Shown in pieces: positions 1 through 5,327 of a DNA stretch of 8,729 nt. How positions within the stretch are numbered: the stretch's first letter is position 1; the number at the start of each line of letters is the position of its first letter. This stretch comes from Nitrospira sp. (GTDB taxonomy: Bacteria; Nitrospirota; Nitrospiria; Nitrospirales; Nitrospiraceae), in assembly GCA_025360665.1 (NCBI GenBank), contig JANYBU010000228.1:1-8729 (forward strand), written 5' to 3'. The position numbers and the translations under genes are program-made. The notes under the pieces were generated by a model. That model searched no databases and was not told the origin of the DNA. It saw only the letters and a list, made by a program, of their open reading frames with translations.

Positions 1-1
1 C

Positions 2-31
2 GCCCTTATCAGCTTTGCGGAAGAGCGATAA
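2..31 (+). CDS. Possible 3' end of an upstream gene (partial)
   Basis: One frame entering from the left edge reads ALISFAEER and then stops at TAA (29-31), about 40 bases before the yceD start. The composition looks like an ordinary protein C-terminus, and the short distance would suit a gene co-transcribed with yceD. Nine residues are far too few to identify a family, and another open frame also runs in from the edge, so this is only a tentative call. Confidence 0.25.
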   Translation, partial: ALISFAEER

Positions 32-70
32 CTGGTCACGTTGGGGATGGGAATGCAGGTAGGCGCTACG

Positions 71-661
71 ATGGATCTGCTCAGGCCGCTGCTGGCGGAC
101 ATCACTATAGATGGGCTCTCGCTGGTCGGCGAGGTCACGGCTGAAGAACTCGGTCTCACCGAGGATGATGCCGTAGTCCGTGGTCCGTTGGCTGTGAGTC
201 TGGACCTGACCAATATCGAAGGGCTGGTCGCGGTGACCGGCGTGCTGGAAGGCACGGTTGTCCGTGAATGTGTGCGGTGCTTGAAGGAGTATGAGGTTCC
301 GCTGGCTTTCTCTGTGCGGGCGGCCTTTATTCCGGAGCCCAAGTCGACGCCGCGTCATCCGAAGCGAATCGATCCCCGAAAGGCGCGTGCGGAGGTCGTG
401 GAGACTGAACAAGAAGAGGACCCTGACGATCAGTATCAATATCAGGGTAATCAGTTGGAACTGGCTCCCATGTTGCGTGAACACGTGATCCTGTCCGCGC
501 CGATGCAGCCGCTCTGCAGCGACGACTGTTTGGGGCTCTGCGCGCGATGTGGGAAAAATTTGAATGAGGGGCCCTGTCCATGTGCCGCGGAGCCATCGAT
601 CCCGACATTTCGGGTGGTCCAAGGTATGAAACGCAAGACCGGCGGGCCGTCGGCATCATAG
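71..661 (+). CDS. yceD: YceD / DUF177 family protein, Cys-rich form
   Basis: A 196-residue protein of the YceD (DUF177) family, a cytoplasmic protein almost always encoded just before rpmF; it has been linked to 23S rRNA/large-subunit accumulation, but its biochemical role is not settled. Seen here: an N-terminal DI-x-DGL-x-L-x-GEV segment with EELGL (about residues 10-29), the family pair ECVRC (Cys67, Cys70), a strongly acidic stretch (about 110-120), and a C-terminal cluster with Cys149, 153, 157, 160, 169 and 171 around GLCARCGKNLNEGPCPC. That cluster is lacking in the E. coli protein but is common in other phyla, and looks able to bind metal (inference). Start: in-frame TTG at 41 and ATG at 47 and 53 also exist, but only ATG 71 has a purine-rich AGGTAGG at a suitable distance (57-63), and it gives the usual short N-terminus. 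rpmF follows after 37 bases. Confidence 0.93.
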   Translation: MDLLRPLLADITIDGLSLVGEVTAEELGLTEDDAVVRGPLAVSLDLTNIEGLVAVTGVLEGTVVRECVRCLKEYEVPLAFSVRAAFIPEPKSTPRHPKRIDPRKARAEVVETEQEEDPDDQYQYQGNQLELAPMLREHVILSAPMQPLCSDDCLGLCARCGKNLNEGPCPCAAEPSIPTFRVVQGMKRKTGGPSAS

Positions 662-698
662 CGTCACCGCCTGCTATCGAGAGTGAGAAGGAGTTGCC

Positions 699-884
699 AT
701 GCCAAATCCGAAACATAAACATTCACGGGAACGACGCGATACGCGGCGCACACAAAAGCTGCGGATCACACCGCCGGGCATGTCCGTCTGTCCGCAGTGC
801 CATGAGATCAAGCTGCCGCATTACACTTGCTTGAATTGCGGAACGTATAAAGGCAAGGCGGTCATCCAGGTCGAAGAGTCCTAG
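699..884 (+). CDS. rpmF: 50S ribosomal protein L32
   Basis: A 61-residue basic protein, bL32 of the large ribosomal subunit. It opens with the typical MPNPKHKHSRERRDTRR, a lysine/arginine-rich tail that lies against 23S rRNA, followed by a zinc ribbon with CPQC (Cys31, Cys34) and CLNC (Cys44, Cys47). All four ligands are present, so this is the zinc-binding (C+) form of L32 and not the zinc-independent paralogue. The length is normal for the family. A clean AAGGAG (688-693) lies five bases before the ATG. Its position between yceD and plsX is a widely conserved pairing of ribosome and phospholipid genes. The stop codon is directly followed by the first arm of an imperfect hairpin (885-919). 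Confidence 0.97.
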   Translation: MPNPKHKHSRERRDTRRTQKLRITPPGMSVCPQCHEIKLPHYTCLNCGTYKGKAVIQVEES

Positions 885-1078
885 GCAGGCTCGTGACGGG
901 GCTGTTGGGCCGTGCCTGCAGGGTTCAATGGCTCCACGGATCACCACAGGATTGTGCCTGTTTGCCGGTTGCGTCGATCATTTCACTGCTCTAAACTCCT
1001 GCCGCATGTAGCGTGGTGACGGCTGCTCTTCTTTCGTGACCATGCGACACGTCATCATTCGATGAGTACTCAGTCGCT
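885..1078 (+). other. rpmF-plsX intergenic region with imperfect hairpin
   Basis: A 194-base non-coding gap. Directly after the rpmF stop, GCAGGC (885-890) and ACGG (896-899) can pair with CCGT (910-913) and GCCTGC (914-919), giving a 10-bp stem with a 5-base bulge and a 10-base loop. No T-run follows, so it is not a classic intrinsic terminator; attenuation or 3'-end protection is possible. The only promoter-like pair I see is weak: TTGCGT (969-974) and TAAACT (992-997), 17 apart, matching 3 and 4 of 6 consensus positions. Three tiny frames (1013-1039, 1042-1065, 1062-1082) run head to tail into the plsX start. Nothing resembling a FapR-type operator was seen. Confidence 0.35.
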
Positions 1079-2104
1079 ATGAAGATTGCGCTTGATGTCA
1101 TGGGCGGTGACCATGGACCGGCCCCGGCCATTGAGGGGGCTCTCCAGGCCGCCCAGGAATGTGATGTCGAAGTGCTGCTGGTCGGTGACGAGGCCATTCT
1201 CACCGCCGAATGTCGCCGTCTCGGTTGCACGGACTCCCGCCTGTCTATTCGGCATGCCTCGCAGGTCGTCGAGATGCACGAGTCGCCGGCTACTGTCGCC
1301 CGCAAGAAGCGGAATTCCTCTATCTGGGTTGCCACTGAGTTGGTCAAAAGTGGCGAGGCGAGTGCCGTGGTCAGTTCCGGGAACACCGGCGCCAGCATGG
1401 TGGCGTCATTCTTTGTGCTCGGGCTGACGAAGGGTGTCGAGCGGCCGGCGATCGCAACAAGCCTGCCCACTCTAACCGGTACGGCGATCATGTTGGATGT
1501 GGGGGCGAATGTGGACTGTACGGCTCAGCATCTGGCCCAATTCGCCATCATGGGGAATGAGTATGGCAAATATCTTTTTGGGAAACCCAACCCACGTGTC
1601 GGGCTGTTGAGTATCGGGGAAGAAGACAGCAAAGGGAATGAGGTCACGAAGGAGGCGTTCAAGCTCCTCAAAGCCAGTCCACTCAACTTTATCGGCAATA
1701 TCGAGGGCCGCGAGGTGTACAACGGGAGTGCTGATGTGGTGGTGTGTGATGGTTTCATCGGGAACGTCGCGCTGAAAATTTCCGAGGGAGTGGCCGATAC
1801 GATCAAGAAGTTGTTGCTCAAGGAAATTTCCGGATCCTTCTTCGGCCGCTTGGCCTACCCGCTCATTGCCAAGCCGCTGCTTAACTTGAAGAAAAAAATC
1901 GATTACGCGGAATTCGGAGGGGCGCCGCTCCTGGGCGTCAATGGCATTACTATGATCTGCCATGGCCGTTCGTCCGCCAAGGCAATCAAGAATGCCATCC
2001 GCCGGGCGAAGGGGTTGGCAGAGAGGCGCGTCGATGAGCTGATTCAACGCGATATTGAAGAGAGCCTCTCCCAAGCTAGGCCCTCTGAGGATGCGCCGGC
2101 ATGA
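1079..2104 (+). CDS. plsX: Phosphate acyltransferase PlsX (acyl-ACP to acyl-phosphate)
   Basis: PlsX transfers the acyl group of a finished acyl-ACP to inorganic phosphate. The acyl-phosphate then feeds the membrane acyltransferase PlsY, so this peripheral membrane enzyme joins fatty-acid synthesis to phospholipid synthesis. The 341-residue length is normal. Family landmarks are in order: MKIALDVMGGDHGP at the start, SSGNTGA (99-105), LDVGANVDC (139-147), SIGEEDSKGNE (178-188), NGSADVVVCDGFIGNVALK (215-233) and GGAPLLGVNG (280-289). The segment around 252-275 is hydrophobic and basic, as in the amphipathic region associated with membrane contact in PlsX. The N-terminal motif fixes ATG 1079, although there is no good Shine-Dalgarno sequence before it. 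Its stop overlaps the fabH start as ATGA, which suggests translational coupling. Confidence 0.97.
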   Translation: MKIALDVMGGDHGPAPAIEGALQAAQECDVEVLLVGDEAILTAECRRLGCTDSRLSIRHASQVVEMHESPATVARKKRNSSIWVATELVKSGEASAVVSSGNTGASMVASFFVLGLTKGVERPAIATSLPTLTGTAIMLDVGANVDCTAQHLAQFAIMGNEYGKYLFGKPNPRVGLLSIGEEDSKGNEVTKEAFKLLKASPLNFIGNIEGREVYNGSADVVVCDGFIGNVALKISEGVADTIKKLLLKEISGSFFGRLAYPLIAKPLLNLKKKIDYAEFGGAPLLGVNGITMICHGRSSAKAIKNAIRRAKGLAERRVDELIQRDIEESLSQARPSEDAPA

Positions 2105-3075
2105 GGGCCCGCATTGCAGGGACCGGATCGTATGTGCCGGCTAAGGTGCTGACCAATCTCGATCTCGAACGGATGGTGGCGACCTCGGACGAATGGATTG
2201 TCGAACGGACCGGTATCCGCGAGCGACATGTGGCCGGTCCCGGTGAAGCCTGTTCTGATCTGGCGGTGAAGGCGGCGGAGCGGGCCCTGACGGCCGCGAG
2301 GGTGAGTGCGGCAGATCTCGACCTCATTCTGTTGGCCACCTGCACCGGTGATTATCCGCTTCCTGCCACCGCGTGTCTGATTCAACATCAGCTGGGGGCG
2401 ACGCGGGCGGCGGCCTGTGATCTGTCGGCCGCCTGTTGCGGGTTCGTCTATGCATTATCGGTGGCGGATGCCTATGTGAAAACCGGCATGCGTCATGTGT
2501 TGATCATCGGGTCGGAAGTGATGTCGGCGATTACCGACTGGACCGATCGCAACACCTGTATTTTGTTCGGCGATGGGGCTGGAGCGGCAGTCATCAGTGC
2601 CAGTGAGAACGATCGGGGCATCCTGTCTACTCATCTTCGTTCCGATGGCGCCCTCTGCGATTTGATCGCGGTGCCAGGTGGCGGATCGCGTATGCCGCCT
2701 TCTGAAAAGGTCGTGGCGGAACGGATGCAGTACATCAAGATGAAGGGGAACGAGACTTTTAAGGTGGCAGTTCGGACCTTGGAAGAAGTCGCGCGGGAGA
2801 CCTTGGCCGCAAATCATCTCCGTGTTGAGGATCTCGATCTCTATGTGCCGCACCAAGCGAATGTGCGTATTCTCAAGGCGGTGGCCGAGCGTCTCGGACT
2901 CCCGCCAGAGAAAGTGATGCTGAATCTCGATCGGTATGGGAATACGTCAGCGGCCTCAATTCCCATTGCCTTGGACGAAGCCGTGCGCCAGGGGCGAATC
3001 AAAGAAGGGGGCCTGGTGATGTTAGGGGCCTTCGGCGCCGGATTGACGTGGGCGTCTGCTCTCATTCGATGGTGA
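2101..3075 (+). CDS. fabH: Beta-ketoacyl-ACP synthase III (FabH)
   Basis: FabH starts fatty-acid chains by condensing an acyl-CoA (usually acetyl-CoA) with malonyl-ACP. The 324-residue protein shows the full thiolase-fold KAS III set: the N-terminal GTGSYVPAKVLTN, then TSDEWIVERTGIRERH (28-43), the nucleophile Cys112 in LSAACCGFVYALS, FGDGAGA (156-162), His251 in PHQANVRI and Asn281 in YGNTSAASIP, giving the expected Cys-His-Asn triad. A second cysteine (Cys113) follows the nucleophile, where E. coli FabH has alanine; I do not expect loss of activity. The start overlaps the plsX stop (ATGA), with GAGG at 2087-2090 inside plsX as a possible Shine-Dalgarno. Acetyl versus branched-chain primer choice cannot be read from the sequence. 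A 187-base gap separates it from fabD. Confidence 0.97.
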   Translation: MRARIAGTGSYVPAKVLTNLDLERMVATSDEWIVERTGIRERHVAGPGEACSDLAVKAAERALTAARVSAADLDLILLATCTGDYPLPATACLIQHQLGATRAAACDLSAACCGFVYALSVADAYVKTGMRHVLIIGSEVMSAITDWTDRNTCILFGDGAGAAVISASENDRGILSTHLRSDGALCDLIAVPGGGSRMPPSEKVVAERMQYIKMKGNETFKVAVRTLEEVARETLAANHLRVEDLDLYVPHQANVRILKAVAERLGLPPEKVMLNLDRYGNTSAASIPIALDEAVRQGRIKEGGLVMLGAFGAGLTWASALIRW

Positions 3076-3140
3076 GGTGGCGGATTGAAGCTGGCCTCTA
3101 GCTCCGCGCCACTCGACTTTCCGCTGAACAACTTTTACCG

Positions 3141-3169
3141 TTGACATTCAAGGGAAATTCGACGATATC
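3141..3169 (+). promoter_or_regulatory. Candidate sigma-70 type promoter for the fabD transcript
   Basis: A perfect TTGACA (3141-3146) lies in the fabH-fabD gap. With a 17-base spacer the -10 would be GATATC (3164-3169, 3 of 6 matches); with 19 bases it would be TATCTA (3166-3171). A second -10-like GATAAT (3219-3224, 5 of 6) has no -35 partner. The perfect -35 and the large gap in an otherwise tight cluster support a promoter here, but the weak -10 keeps this a candidate. Confidence 0.35.
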
Positions 3170-3178
3170 TAACCCCAC

Positions 3179-3203
3179 GGAGAGGGTGCGGTGCGTCCTC
3201 TCC
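3179..3203 (+). promoter_or_regulatory. Leader hairpin upstream of fabD
   Basis: GGAGAGG (3179-3185) is perfectly complementary to CCTCTCC (3197-3203), a 7-bp stem that a G-U pair (3186-3196) can extend, leaving a 9-base loop. No T-run follows, so it is not an intrinsic terminator. If transcription starts about 7 bases past the candidate -10, the stem would sit at the very 5' end of the fabD mRNA, where it could protect the transcript. The left arm resembles a Shine-Dalgarno sequence but lies too far from fabD to serve it. Confidence 0.4.
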
Positions 3204-3262
3204 AGCTTCGAATATTACGATAATGAGAGTAACCAGTAGCCTCGTGCAATCGCTCCGGTAGT

Positions 3263-4222
3263 ATGGCAATTCTCCAATCAACCAGGTCGTCCAGTATTGG
3301 GTTGGTCTTCCCAGGCCAGGGGTCTCAGTCAGTCGGGATGGGAAGAGTGTTGGTGGAGGCCCATCCGAGCATCAGGAGTCTCTACGAAGAGGCCTCGTCG
3401 GTGCTGGGGTATGACATTGCCGCGCTATGTTTTGAGGGACCAGTGGAACGATTGAATCTCACGGAATATACTCAGCCGGCATTGTTGGTGAGCAGTATCG
3501 CAGCGCTCCATGCGTTCGAGCCATTGGGCATCACACCGGTCGCGGTGGCCGGTCATAGCCTGGGTGAATACTCGGCGCTTGTCGCCGCTGGGGGAGTCAC
3601 CTATCGTGAGGCGGTGGCGATCGTGCAGAAGCGAGGTCGCTATATGGCCGAAGCGGTGCCGCCGGGGACGGGGCTTGTCGCCGCGCTTCTCGGCCTCGCG
3701 GCAGACGTGGTGAGAGAGGTGTGTCGGGAGGCTTCCACTGTGGGAGTTGTGGCCGCGGCGAACTTCAATTCGCCTGGTCAGGTTGTCATTGCCGGGGAAA
3801 AGGCTGCCGTGGAACGGGCCATTGAGCTGGCGAAGGCCAAGGGATGTAAGAAGGCGATCCCCCTCCCCGTGAGTGTGCCGGTCCATACGCCCTTGATGCA
3901 GAAGGCGGCCGATCGACTCGCTGGAGATTTGGCGACGATCACCTGGTCCGATCTCAAGATGCCACTGATTAACAATGCCGAAGCCAGGGCCTTCACGAAG
4001 GCGAGTGACATCCAGGCGTCGCTGGTACGACAACTTTCTTCGTCAGTGCTCTGGGAAGATTCGGTGAAGGCGATGGCCGCGATGGGTGTGACGACATTCG
4101 TCGAGGTTGGGCCGGGAACGGTGTTGAGCGGCTTGATCAAACGGATTCTGCCGGACGCAGTGACCATGAATGTCAATGATCCTAAGTCGCTCGAGGCGAC
4201 CCGCGCTGCGTTCAGTGCGTGA
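3263..4222 (+). CDS. fabD: Malonyl-CoA:ACP transacylase (FabD)
   Basis: FabD moves malonyl from CoA to the phosphopantetheine arm of ACP, supplying the extender unit for FabH and FabF. The 319-residue length is normal. Seen: FPGQGSQ (16-22), the nucleophile elbow GHSLGEY with Ser99, the carboxylate-binding Arg124 in QKRGRYM, GQVVIAG (172-178), the catalytic His208 in VSVPVHTPLM, and the C-terminal EVGPGTVLSGLI (281-292). Start: ATG 3263 is the first usable start after an in-frame stop at 3230, but it has no recognisable Shine-Dalgarno sequence. A TTG at 3302 would give a shorter tail before VFPGQGSQ and cannot be excluded. A 12-codon frame ends one base before the ATG. fabG begins 21 bases after the stop. 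Confidence 0.96.
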   Translation: MAILQSTRSSSIGLVFPGQGSQSVGMGRVLVEAHPSIRSLYEEASSVLGYDIAALCFEGPVERLNLTEYTQPALLVSSIAALHAFEPLGITPVAVAGHSLGEYSALVAAGGVTYREAVAIVQKRGRYMAEAVPPGTGLVAALLGLAADVVREVCREASTVGVVAAANFNSPGQVVIAGEKAAVERAIELAKAKGCKKAIPLPVSVPVHTPLMQKAADRLAGDLATITWSDLKMPLINNAEARAFTKASDIQASLVRQLSSSVLWEDSVKAMAAMGVTTFVEVGPGTVLSGLIKRILPDAVTMNVNDPKSLEATRAAFSA

Positions 4223-4230
4223 AGGGATGT

Positions 4231-4236
4231 GAGGAG
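4231..4236 (+). promoter_or_regulatory. fabG ribosome binding site
   Basis: GAGGAG lies seven bases before ATG 4244. It decides the fabG start: an in-frame GTG at 4229 would put this box inside the coding sequence and has no Shine-Dalgarno of its own. Confidence 0.8.
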
Positions 4237-4243
4237 CGGGCGG

Positions 4244-4987
4244 ATGTCACTACATGGTAAGGTTGCGATTGTCACAGGGGCTGCGCAAGGGATCGGTCGG
4301 GCGATTGCCGAGTCGTTGGCGCAAGCCGGGGCCGATATTGTGGTTGCCGATCTTGATCCGAGCCGGTCGAAGGACACGGTTGCGGCGGTGGAACGGTTGA
4401 GGCGCAAGGCGCTGAACGTCAAGGTCAATGTGGCGGATGCCACTGACACCAAAGTCATGGTCGCCCAGGTGCTCAAGGAATGGGGGAAGGTCGATATTCT
4501 GGTAAACAATGCCGGGATTACGCGTGACGGGCTGCTGTTGCGGATGAAGGAGGAAGACTGGAATCTGGTACTACAAGTCAATTTGAATGGGACGTTCAAC
4601 TGCACGAAGGCGGTCTTGCTCCCGATGACCAAGCAGCGGTATGGTCGTATCGTCAACATTGCTTCGATTGTCGGGGTCATGGGTAATGTGGGCCAGGCCA
4701 ATTACGCGGCATCGAAGGCGGCGGTAATCGGATTGACGAAGACGGTGGCACGGGAATATGCGAGCCGCTCAGTCACGGTGAACGCGGTCGCGCCGGGATT
4801 CATCGATACGGCCATGACGCAGGGATTGTCGACGGAAGTGAAAGACCAGCTCCAGAAACAAATTCCATTGGGACGATTGGGCACCGCAGCCGATATTGCT
4901 GCGGCGGTGCGTTTTCTCGTGTCGGACGAGGCAGCCTATATCACCGGGCACGTGTTGCACGTGAACGGCGGGATGTTGATGCCCTGA
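4244..4987 (+). CDS. fabG: 3-oxoacyl-ACP reductase (FabG)
   Basis: FabG carries out the NADPH-dependent reduction of 3-ketoacyl-ACP to 3-hydroxyacyl-ACP in every round of elongation. At 247 residues it is a classical short-chain dehydrogenase with a Rossmann fold: cofactor motif TGAAQGIG (11-18), NNAG (88-91), and the catalytic tetrad Asn113 (QVNLNG), Ser141 (NIASIVG), Tyr154 and Lys158 (YAASK). PGFIDTAMT (184-192) and the C-terminal GHVLHVNGGMLM (235-246) are typical of FabG and not of a general SDR. Its place between fabD and acpP confirms the assignment. The start at ATG 4244 is chosen for GAGGAG at 4231-4236 and the usual FabG N-terminus; a GTG at 4229 would add five residues. Confidence 0.97.
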   Translation: MSLHGKVAIVTGAAQGIGRAIAESLAQAGADIVVADLDPSRSKDTVAAVERLRRKALNVKVNVADATDTKVMVAQVLKEWGKVDILVNNAGITRDGLLLRMKEEDWNLVLQVNLNGTFNCTKAVLLPMTKQRYGRIVNIASIVGVMGNVGQANYAASKAAVIGLTKTVAREYASRSVTVNAVAPGFIDTAMTQGLSTEVKDQLQKQIPLGRLGTAADIAAAVRFLVSDEAAYITGHVLHVNGGMLMP

Positions 4988-5015
4988 CGACTCTGGGGAC
5001 AGAATATTGTACGAT

Positions 5016-5037
5016 GCTGCGGCGGCTGGTTCGCAGC
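5016..5037 (+). promoter_or_regulatory. Hairpin just upstream of the acpP ribosome binding site
   Basis: GCTGCG (5016-5021) pairs perfectly with CGCAGC (5032-5037), with G-U pairs possible on either side and a loop of about 8-10 bases. The stem ends three bases before the AAGGAGG of acpP and leaves that box free. Such a stem could protect or mark a processed 5' end for the acpP-fabF part of the mRNA; that role is inference, and six pairs could arise by chance. Confidence 0.3.
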
Positions 5038-5040
5038 GAC

Positions 5041-5067
5041 AAGGAGGATCAACGATGGGGAAGGAGG
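5041..5067 (+). promoter_or_regulatory. Two Shine-Dalgarno boxes at the acpP start
   Basis: AAGGAGG occurs twice, at 5041-5047 and 5061-5067. The first is seven bases before ATG 5055. The second lies inside the codons after that ATG and is 11 bases before the in-frame ATG 5079, where the canonical ACP N-terminus begins. Both boxes are full anti-Shine-Dalgarno matches, so initiation is plausible at either ATG. Confidence 0.7.
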
Positions 5068-5312
5068 CAGGGAAATCAATGGGTACTGTGGATGAACGGG
5101 TGAAAAAAATTATCGGAGAGCAGCTCGGAGTCGAAGAGGATGAGATCACGCCCGAAGCCAGTTTTGTGGAAGATCTTGGTGCCGACTCGCTCGATACGGT
5201 TGAGCTGGTGATGGCCCTCGAAGAAGAATTTGGCATCGAGATTCCCGACGAAGACGCGGAAAAGATTCTGACGGTCGGGAAAGCGTTGGACTACATTAAG
5301 GAAAAGGCCTAG
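5055..5312 (+). CDS. acpP: Acyl carrier protein (AcpP)
   Basis: The acidic carrier that holds growing acyl chains as thioesters on 4'-phosphopantetheine during fatty-acid synthesis. The four-helix ACP sequence is nearly textbook: ERVKKIIGEQLGV, then ASFVEDLGADSLDTVELVMA with the modified serine in DSL (Ser45 from ATG 5055, Ser37 from ATG 5079), then EEEFGIEIPDEDAEKI and a C-terminal DYIKEKA. Start: ATG 5055 has AAGGAGG at ideal spacing and gives 85 residues, with the extra N-terminal MGKEAGKS. ATG 5079 gives 77 residues, the family's usual length, beginning MGTVDERVKK, with its own AAGGAGG at 11 bases. I report the outer start because its ribosome site is better placed; both may be used. fabF begins 15 bases after the stop. 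The holo-ACP synthase that would modify it is not in the window. Confidence 0.95.
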   Translation: MGKEAGKSMGTVDERVKKIIGEQLGVEEDEITPEASFVEDLGADSLDTVELVMALEEEFGIEIPDEDAEKILTVGKALDYIKEKA

Positions 5313-5327
5313 CGGTTGTAGGACGTG

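Noticed and set aside
946..961. Short dyad ACAGG/CCTGT in the rpmF-plsX gap
   Set aside because: Five base pairs with a 6-base loop, no T-run and no other context; not distinguishable from chance.
3778..4701. A 307-codon antisense frame opposite fabD and fabG
   Set aside because: The Ser/Thr/Ala-rich translation is the expected mirror of GC-rich coding DNA. It crosses the fabD-fabG boundary and has no ribosome site or family motif.
5007..5054. Upstream TTG-started extension of acpP
   Set aside because: It would add 16 residues with no similarity to ACP, would cover the hairpin and the strong AAGGAGG, and has no Shine-Dalgarno of its own.
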